Assembly (NCBI RefSeq): GCF_015706575.1
Contig: NW_024037069.1
Location: forward strand, 40,135,315 to 40,199,314
DNA from: Patiria miniata
Lineage: Eukaryota > Echinodermata > Asteroidea > Valvatida > Asterinidae
Reading direction: 5' to 3'
DNA length: 64,000 nt
A program made the position numbers and the translations under genes. Below are positions 57,996-64,000 of the stretch, in pieces. The stretch's first letter is position 1, and each line of letters opens with the position of its first letter. The notes under the pieces are model-generated. The model was not told the origin of the DNA. It saw only the letters and a list, made by a program, of their open reading frames with translations, and made no database searches.

Positions 57996-60946
57996 GTTAT
58001 GTGGAAGGTGCGGGACATTTGAACCCTGGCCCTTACCGTGATGAGTTCATCAAATACTACCAAGACGAGATGAGTGTGGTTCCCTTCCTTCCATGGCTCA
58101 GAAAAGAGGCCAGTAGGATTAATGATATCTACGTGAAACTAAAGCTGCAAGAGAAACAGTACAGGGCTGGGAGGGTAGTGCAGCGGGCAATTAACTCCCA
58201 CGAGGACATGTTCAAACTGGAGTATAAAGACGGCAAGCCGGTCAGGTTTATCTTGCTTTCGGGCATTGCTGGTAGCGGCAAGACTACCATCGTGTCAAAG
58301 ATTGCCACCGACTGGGCAGAACAGAAGCCGGGATCTCAACTCTCCAAATTTACCTTTTTGGTGGCCCTGAGTATGCGAGAACTTAAGAGCGTCCGTGATC
58401 TGACCGAGGCAATATATGACCAGATCCTTGCAGAAGATACGAAGCTCAATCGATGGTCTCTGAAATATTACCTGCGTTCACATCCTGACGAAGTCCTGAT
58501 CGTGTTGGATGGCGCTGATGAGTATGATGAAAAGGGTTCCAATTTGCCATCTGAAGGTAACATCATTAAAATCATCACGAACGATGTTCTTCGTGGGTGT
58601 ACCGTCATCGTCACAACACGTCCCTACATGGTGGACAAGTTGTGTGAGCTCAATCCTTCTTTCGTTCATATTGAGACCAGGGGTTTCTCAGACGGAGGAG
58701 TTCAGGAATACATTCAGAAGTTTTTCAAGGGCGAAGATTCAAAGGTGTCTGTCGGGCTGTTTGTGTATTTAAAGGCATCTGAGACCCTTCTTAGTTTGGC
58801 AAGAACACCAATAATGCTGCTGCTTATGTGTCTTGTATGGTCAGACGAACAGAAGCTCCCGGAGATATTGACAGAGTTGTTTGAGGAAGCACTTCTCTAC
58901 ATTTTCAAACGTTACTGTAAAAAATTTGGTTTTCCAATTCCCGATGATAAAGAGATACTTGAAAAAAAGTTAATGGATCTGTATAAAACATTAGGCAAAG
59001 TAGCTCTTGATGGTCTGATGCTTCCTGGTCAGAAGTTGGTCTTTGAAGCTGGGGACTTTGGAAAATCTGAGGCGGTTGACAAGGCTTGCAAAATTGGATT
59101 GCTGTCTAAAGAGAAAATTCGAAGTAAATTACGTGCTGTTGAACGAGTGACTTTCTTTCATACAACCTTCCAAGAGGCAATTGCTGGGTTTTATTGGGCG
59201 AGTCTAGTCGAGTCTGATAACGAGTTGTTTGAATCTTACCTGAGTAAGGTGGTCAAGAGTAACGCCTTGGGTATGGAGTACTTGATGCGTTTTTGCTGTG
59301 GTGGAAATGTCAGAGCGGCACGATCCCTTCTTCACCATGTTGCTGATACTTTCAGCTCGAAAACTGAATCATCGGATCGTGTTAACTCCGATGAACCATT
59401 TAGGAGGCTTTGGAGTTTGATGCATTTCGAAGCACAATATCCAAAATTACACAGTATTGCCGGCACCGTCTTTAACCACGTTTTCCTGGTTAACATGTAT
59501 CGTGAAAATGAATTGAAGCACGCTCTAAAGTTTTTGGTCGAGTGTGCGACTTCTTCAAGTCACTCATTTCTTACAGAGCTGACGATGGTCCATATTGAAG
59601 GCGTTCGTTTAAAACAGGACACTGAAATAGCAACAAACATATTAACGCACAGCCCAAAAGTAAGTTATGTTACTATATCTACATGCAACGGAGGATTTGA
59701 TAAAGAAGTCTTAAACACGGCTTACCTCGGCGAAGCACTTTCAAACATGGAAGAACTTGTAAAACTTCGGATAAGTGGCAATTCTTCGAATTTGTCCTTC
59801 ACATTCAATCGCTTATCCCAGTCCAATGCAACAAATCTTAAAACTTTGGAATTAGATTCGTGTAGCATTAATCGCAGGGACTTAACGAGTTTGTTCATAC
59901 GGCAAAGCAAACTTCGCGAACTTGTTCTTGATAACGTTGTCTTGCAAGACGATCAATCTCGACAAGAAATAGATGCTTTGCAAGGCCTTCAAACAAAACC
60001 CCTGAAAGTGCTGAAGCTTACACATTGTGGCAGTACAGCTCTGGAAATAGTACGCCTCGTAAGGTCGTATCCAAATCTTCGAACCCTGAAGCTAACAGCT
60101 TCTTCTAACCCAGACGTCATTTACCATGTGTGCAACCTACTTTCGACAGCTCTTTATCTGCATGATTTTGAATTAGAAGTGGTCCGTCTTCTCGGGAATG
60201 CCTTCCCTGAATGCCTCACAGACCAGCTCAAGAGACTTGAGAATCTGCGGGTGCTGAAACTCGACATCAGAGATGGCTTGTGTTCAGAATACCTAAACAC
60301 TTTTGCAAAAGTCTTGCCATCACTGAATCTTCCTGTCCTGGAAGTTTCCATTTCGGAGAGGTCACCAGTTAAACCAGAAGCATTCCTGTCAGTTGTGCGG
60401 TGGGCTTGTGCTTCACCGTCCATGAATGAACTCAAGTTCCACGGGTGTATATGCCTGCCTCATAGTAATGTAGAACCTCATACCATGGACGCATTGCAAA
60501 CTCTGCAGCCAACCAAGAACTCCATTCGAAAGTTAAACGTCAGTGGGACCTCCCTCGGCCCGTACATGACAGTTCTCTTGAGACTTATCGAGCAAATGCC
60601 ATTCTTAAGGAGATTATACATGGAGGATATGAGCTTTGAGGGCACCGATTGGACTGACCTTGCGGGGGTTCTCCAGGGCTGCCAACTGCTTGAAGAATTA
60701 AATCTGTCCCAAAACGCCGTGGGATGCATGGGTCTCCAAGCTGTACTGATGATAATTCCGAGGCTCCCACATCTTCAGTTGTTGATCCTGCCAGAAGTGC
60801 GCGGATGGCGCTCCCGCATAGTTCGAAACTGTTTACAGTGTGGTACCCGTACAGGCCTATCTGCTCCTGATGAAAAATATTCAAGGTGCCGGTATTTATT
60901 TAAAACGCAAGCAATTCAACGTCTAGTGAGTGTCGTCAAGCGATAA
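57996..60946 (+). CDS. NLR gene C/D, coding exon 2: NACHT and LRR region
   Basis: The acceptor AATCGCAAG|GTTATG keeps the phase-1 join (G+GT) with 47507-47876. Motifs: GIAGSGKTT (residues 213-221 of the joined protein), VLIVLDGADEYD, TTRP, LARTPIMLLLMCLVW, HD2 FFHTTFQEAIAGFYWA, then LRRs ending LVSVVKR and TAA. The ORF is intact throughout, unlike the retroelements beside it. In-frame ATGs at 57974 (inside the intron) and downstream could give a Death-less product if the long intron is not spliced. Presumed cytoplasmic NLR ATPase and sensor. Confidence 0.9.
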
Positions 60947-61370
60947 ATTGAGCAAAAATGGGTCAGCTTTTTAAGACATAATAATGTTGCTATGGCGGTA
61001 TTGACCACTCTTCGAAAGAACTTTACAAATCATGTCACGTGGCGTCAACATCATTATGCCTATATACGTATAAGTTGCCTGCTAAAGTTTCGTTCTCGTG
61101 GATCCCCATAATCCAATCGGTCATCTCGGTCATACTTCAACTGATATGCATGGTACGCCAAAATGAATAACAGTTGGCTGAAAGTCAGCATCGCGTGACC
61201 GTAGCAAACTGCTTAACTGTTTGTTGAGTTATAAAAATGGATGTTTGGGGCCTTACATTCCTATGTTCGTTCAGTTTGATTTTGTTAACATGTTAAAAGA
61301 AAACAACATTAACACTTAATGCAAATAAACTACAAAGTATGGTGGCTTTAAAGGGACATTGCACATATAT
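60947..61370 (+). other. 3' flank of gene D with altered CRE/TATA block
   Basis: Matches 20646-20800 and 8605-8820. CACGTGGCGTCA at about 61036 and TATATACGTATAAG at about 61071 correspond to the CRE/TATATAA of A and B but are changed and more widely spaced by a short insertion. Confidence 0.5.
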
Positions 61371-62130
61371 ATTGACGCCAATATTGACGCCAATATTCAC
61401 GACATGGCCTCCAAGTCTCAAATATTTGCGCCAATACTGACGCCAGTATTCACGACATGGACCTTAGTCGCAAATATTGACGCCAATATTGACGCTTATA
61501 TTCACGACATGGACCCAAGTCGCAAATATTGACGCCAATATTGACGCCAATATTCACGACATGGTCTCCAAGTCGCAAATATTTGCGCCAATATTGACGC
61601 CAATATTCACGACATGGACCCAGGTCGCAAATATTGACGCCAATATTCACGACATGGACCTAAGTCGCAAATATTGACGCCAATATTGACGCCAATATTC
61701 ACGGCATGGTCTCCAAGTTGCAAATATTGACGCCAATATTCACGCCAATATTCACGTCATGGCCTCCATGTCGTAAATATTGACGCCAATATTGACGCTT
61801 ATATTCACGACATGGACCCAAGTCGCAAATATTGACGCCAATATTGACGCCAATATTCACGACATGGTCTCCAAGTCGCAAATATTTGCGCCAATATTGA
61901 CGCCAATATTCACGACATGGACCCAGGTCGCAAATATTGACGCCAATATTCACGACATGGACCTAAGTCGCAAATATTGACGCCAATATTGACGCCAATA
62001 TTCACGGCATGGTCTCCAAGTTGCAAATATTGACGCCAATATTCACGCCAATATTCACGTCATGGCCTCCATGTCGTAAATATTGACGCCAATATTGACG
62101 CTTATATTCACGACATAGCCTAAGTCGCAA
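61371..62130. repeat. Satellite of GACGCCAATATT units with 303-bp higher-order repeat
   Basis: The basic word GACGCCAATATT alternates with CACGACATGG and AAGTCGCAAATATT. A block starting at 61477 recurs at 61780 (period 303), so closely that the 66-residue translations are identical. It is open on both strands only because of its repetitiveness; not a gene. Confidence 0.95.
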
Positions 62131-62504
62131 ACCCACTCAGGCGTGAATATTCTTTTAGCAACCTAGGTACGCAATTCAAGCAACTTGTCTGGCACATTCA
62201 GTACACACGTTTTAATATTGTAATTGTATAAGCGCGAACTACCTTCGCTGCAAGGACACAGACGTCCAATCAGTGTGACCGTAAGGTCAGAGCCAAATTC
62301 TGCTAAATGCACATAAATCAAAAATCGGCCAAATTCCCCAGAATTATTCAAAATACACTATAAAAACTTAAAATCACATGTAGATTGGTAGTATTACCTT
62401 AATTAAGGTTCAAATCACATTATTAATAATCCATAGTCACATAAAGATGTTATGAAATTATCCCCTAAATTTCGAGCAAAATGCGGATCCGGCCACGACG
62501 ATTC
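62131..62504. other. Intergenic, no gene seen
   Basis: AT-rich unique-looking sequence between two satellites. Confidence 0.5.
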
Positions 62505-63190
62505 ACTGATTTTTGTGACTCGAGTCTAGTCAAGTCATTTTAAAGAAGTGACTCGAATCGAGTTGAGTCATTAGGTCAAAAGGTCGAGTCGAGTCGAGTC
62601 GAGTCAAATAATTAGCTCGAGTCAATTCGAGTCACGATTATTTGAACACTATGTATACCAACAGAAGGCCATAACTTTAGCGAGCGTTCAAATCCAAGAG
62701 CTGTATAAGAAATAGCCGAAAAACCAATGATGAAACAGCGTTTAAAAAATGTGTTTAAAAATCTGGTTCCCGGATAGTATTTTGTGCGTTCTAGAACCAT
62801 GAGGTGGGAGTCTGTGACACTTGCATATTTGTACATGACTGCTATTCGCAAAATAATGTGAGCATAGGTTTTGCACCGTCAGTTATTGCAAATACTTTTG
62901 CAAAGTTGCGCTTTTTATTTTTGGGACTCGATCGAGTCTTATTAGCCTTCACTTGAGTCAAGTCGAGTCTTCTGATGAGGGACTCGAGTCAAGTTGAGTC
63001 ATTTACCCTTAAGGATTCGAGTCGAGTCTTATTAGCCTTCGCTCGAGTCGAGTCGAGGCTTCTGATGAGGGACTCGAGTCGAGTCATTTGCTCGCAGTGA
63101 CTTGAGTCGAGTCGAGTCATTTACCCCACTCGAGTCGAGTCGAGTCACCAAAAATTGTGACTCGAGTCGGAATCGAGTCGAGTCATTGAC
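62505..63190. repeat. GAGTC-rich repeat element
   Basis: Two tracts dominated by GAGTC pentamers (62510-62640 and 62925-63190) flank about 290 bases of unique sequence. The outer ends TTTTTGTGACTCGAGTC and its near inverse/direct forms suggest a mobile repeat rather than a simple microsatellite. Confidence 0.8.
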
Positions 63191-64000
63191 CCAAGTCAAT
63201 ACAAACTGCCTAGACCAGCCAACCTGTCCCATTATGCCAGGGTTTGGTTGAAAGGATTGAAACCTTTTTTAAACAAATTTGTACCATTATGTGTTCAAAT
63301 TTGCTGTTCAAATTTGCTGTTCATTTTTGTTCAAATTTGCTGTTCTCATCAAATCAAATTTACAACCATTTTTGCAGAATTCCGCCAGAAATCTGCTTAA
63401 AAAAGTCCCTTCTGTCAAATTTTTCTGTGAAACTCTCGATTTTGTTTACAACATTCTGTTAAAGTTAGCCGAAAATCGGCTAAAACGGTCACCTTGCGTC
63501 CAATGTACATGTCCATTTATGGCTCGTGCTGCACCTCACGACGAACGTTCAGCCAGAAATAAGTGTGTCCGTGTGCCCGACTGAGCTTGTCTTACATAAC
63601 ATTGGGAAAAGAGTATGCAAATTACGTGAAATGTTTACAGTTACTTTTGTCAGTGCAATGTACTTTATCCTATATGCTATTTTTATAAAATGGAGCGAGC
63701 AACATATTTCTTGCAGAATTTTTTTCTCATTCGGTCACTTTCTGGCACACTCTGTAGTGATGTGAAAAGTCTTCATCTGTATGTTCTAAATATTGCACGT
63801 ATACTGTATATGATAGTGATATGGTTCTTGTTGAGTCTTTGTATTTGTTTAATACAGTCACTAAAACCTGATTGGCTTATTGTTTGGAGTAGGCGTGTCC
63901 TTACGTCGATACATAGCAATGACAGATTGTGATTGGATTGTGAACATGGTACATGTTTTTCATACTGAATTGTACACCAAATTATGCAACTATGTAAATA
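63191..64000 (+). other. 5' flank of a further lectin unit (window end)
   Basis: 63295-63345 repeats GTTCAAATTTGCT three times. From about 63640 (TTTGTCAGTGCAATGTACTTT) the sequence matches 21943-22280 and 9540-9960, the upstream flank of CTL2 and CTL1. It lacks the MITE of 9641. A third C-type lectin gene probably starts about 1 kb beyond the window. Confidence 0.65.

Noticed and set aside
61371..62130. Repetitive protein genes or a CRISPR array
   Set aside because: Open frames exist on both strands only because of the repeat; no unique spacers, and the genome is eukaryotic.

Overview
The window is nuclear DNA of an animal. It has spliced genes with GT-AG introns, long AT-rich non-coding stretches, and non-LTR, Ty3-type and DNA-transposon remnants. 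Three large genes encode Death-NACHT-LRR receptors, and two encode small secreted C-type lectin-like proteins. Multigene Death-NACHT-LRR expansions are known mainly from invertebrate deuterostomes (sea urchins, other echinoderms, hemichordates, amphioxus), so a marine invertebrate deuterostome is my best guess. I cannot fix the species.

Layout. 1-9000: NLR gene A (5' UTR exons near 1344 and 1870, Death exon 2138-2507, NACHT-LRR exon 4772-7749) and its 3' flank. 9500-11500: lectin gene CTL1. 13670-20800: NLR gene B, same architecture, with an insertion that replaces its N-terminus and a duplicated LRR scrap after its stop. 21900-25400: lectin gene CTL2 and a lectin pseudogene fragment. 25400-45400: a gene-poor block of repeats, including a LINE fragment, tRNA-like SINE heads, a 1.79-kb unit in three tandem copies, an orphan NLR 5' exon, four 164-bp hairpin palindromes (two of them inside a large inverted repeat), and hAT-like MITEs. 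45900-61350: NLR gene C/D, with a Death exon (47507-47876) and a NACHT-LRR exon (57996-60946) about 10 kb apart. Between them lie a 5'-truncated Ty3-type element and a LINE inserted in it. 61370-63190: a 303-bp higher-order satellite and a GAGTC-rich repeat. 63600-64000: a third copy of the lectin 5' flank, so another lectin gene probably begins just past the window.

The locus therefore looks like a repeated cassette (intracellular NLR sensor plus secreted lectin, same strand) that expanded by tandem duplication. The paralogs act as built-in empty-site controls: several MITEs are seen as clean insertions because another copy lacks them. Gene C/D is best explained as two neighbouring NLR genes fused by a deletion that kept intron phase.

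The most unusual structure is the family of 164-bp palindromes at 40.6-42.9 kb. Their tip is GCGAAGC, and in most arms they are interrupted by CGAG facing CGAG, which can pair as tandem sheared G-A. One copy has completely different arm sequence yet the same length, ends and tip. All similarity statements were made by eye; no searches or computations were run.
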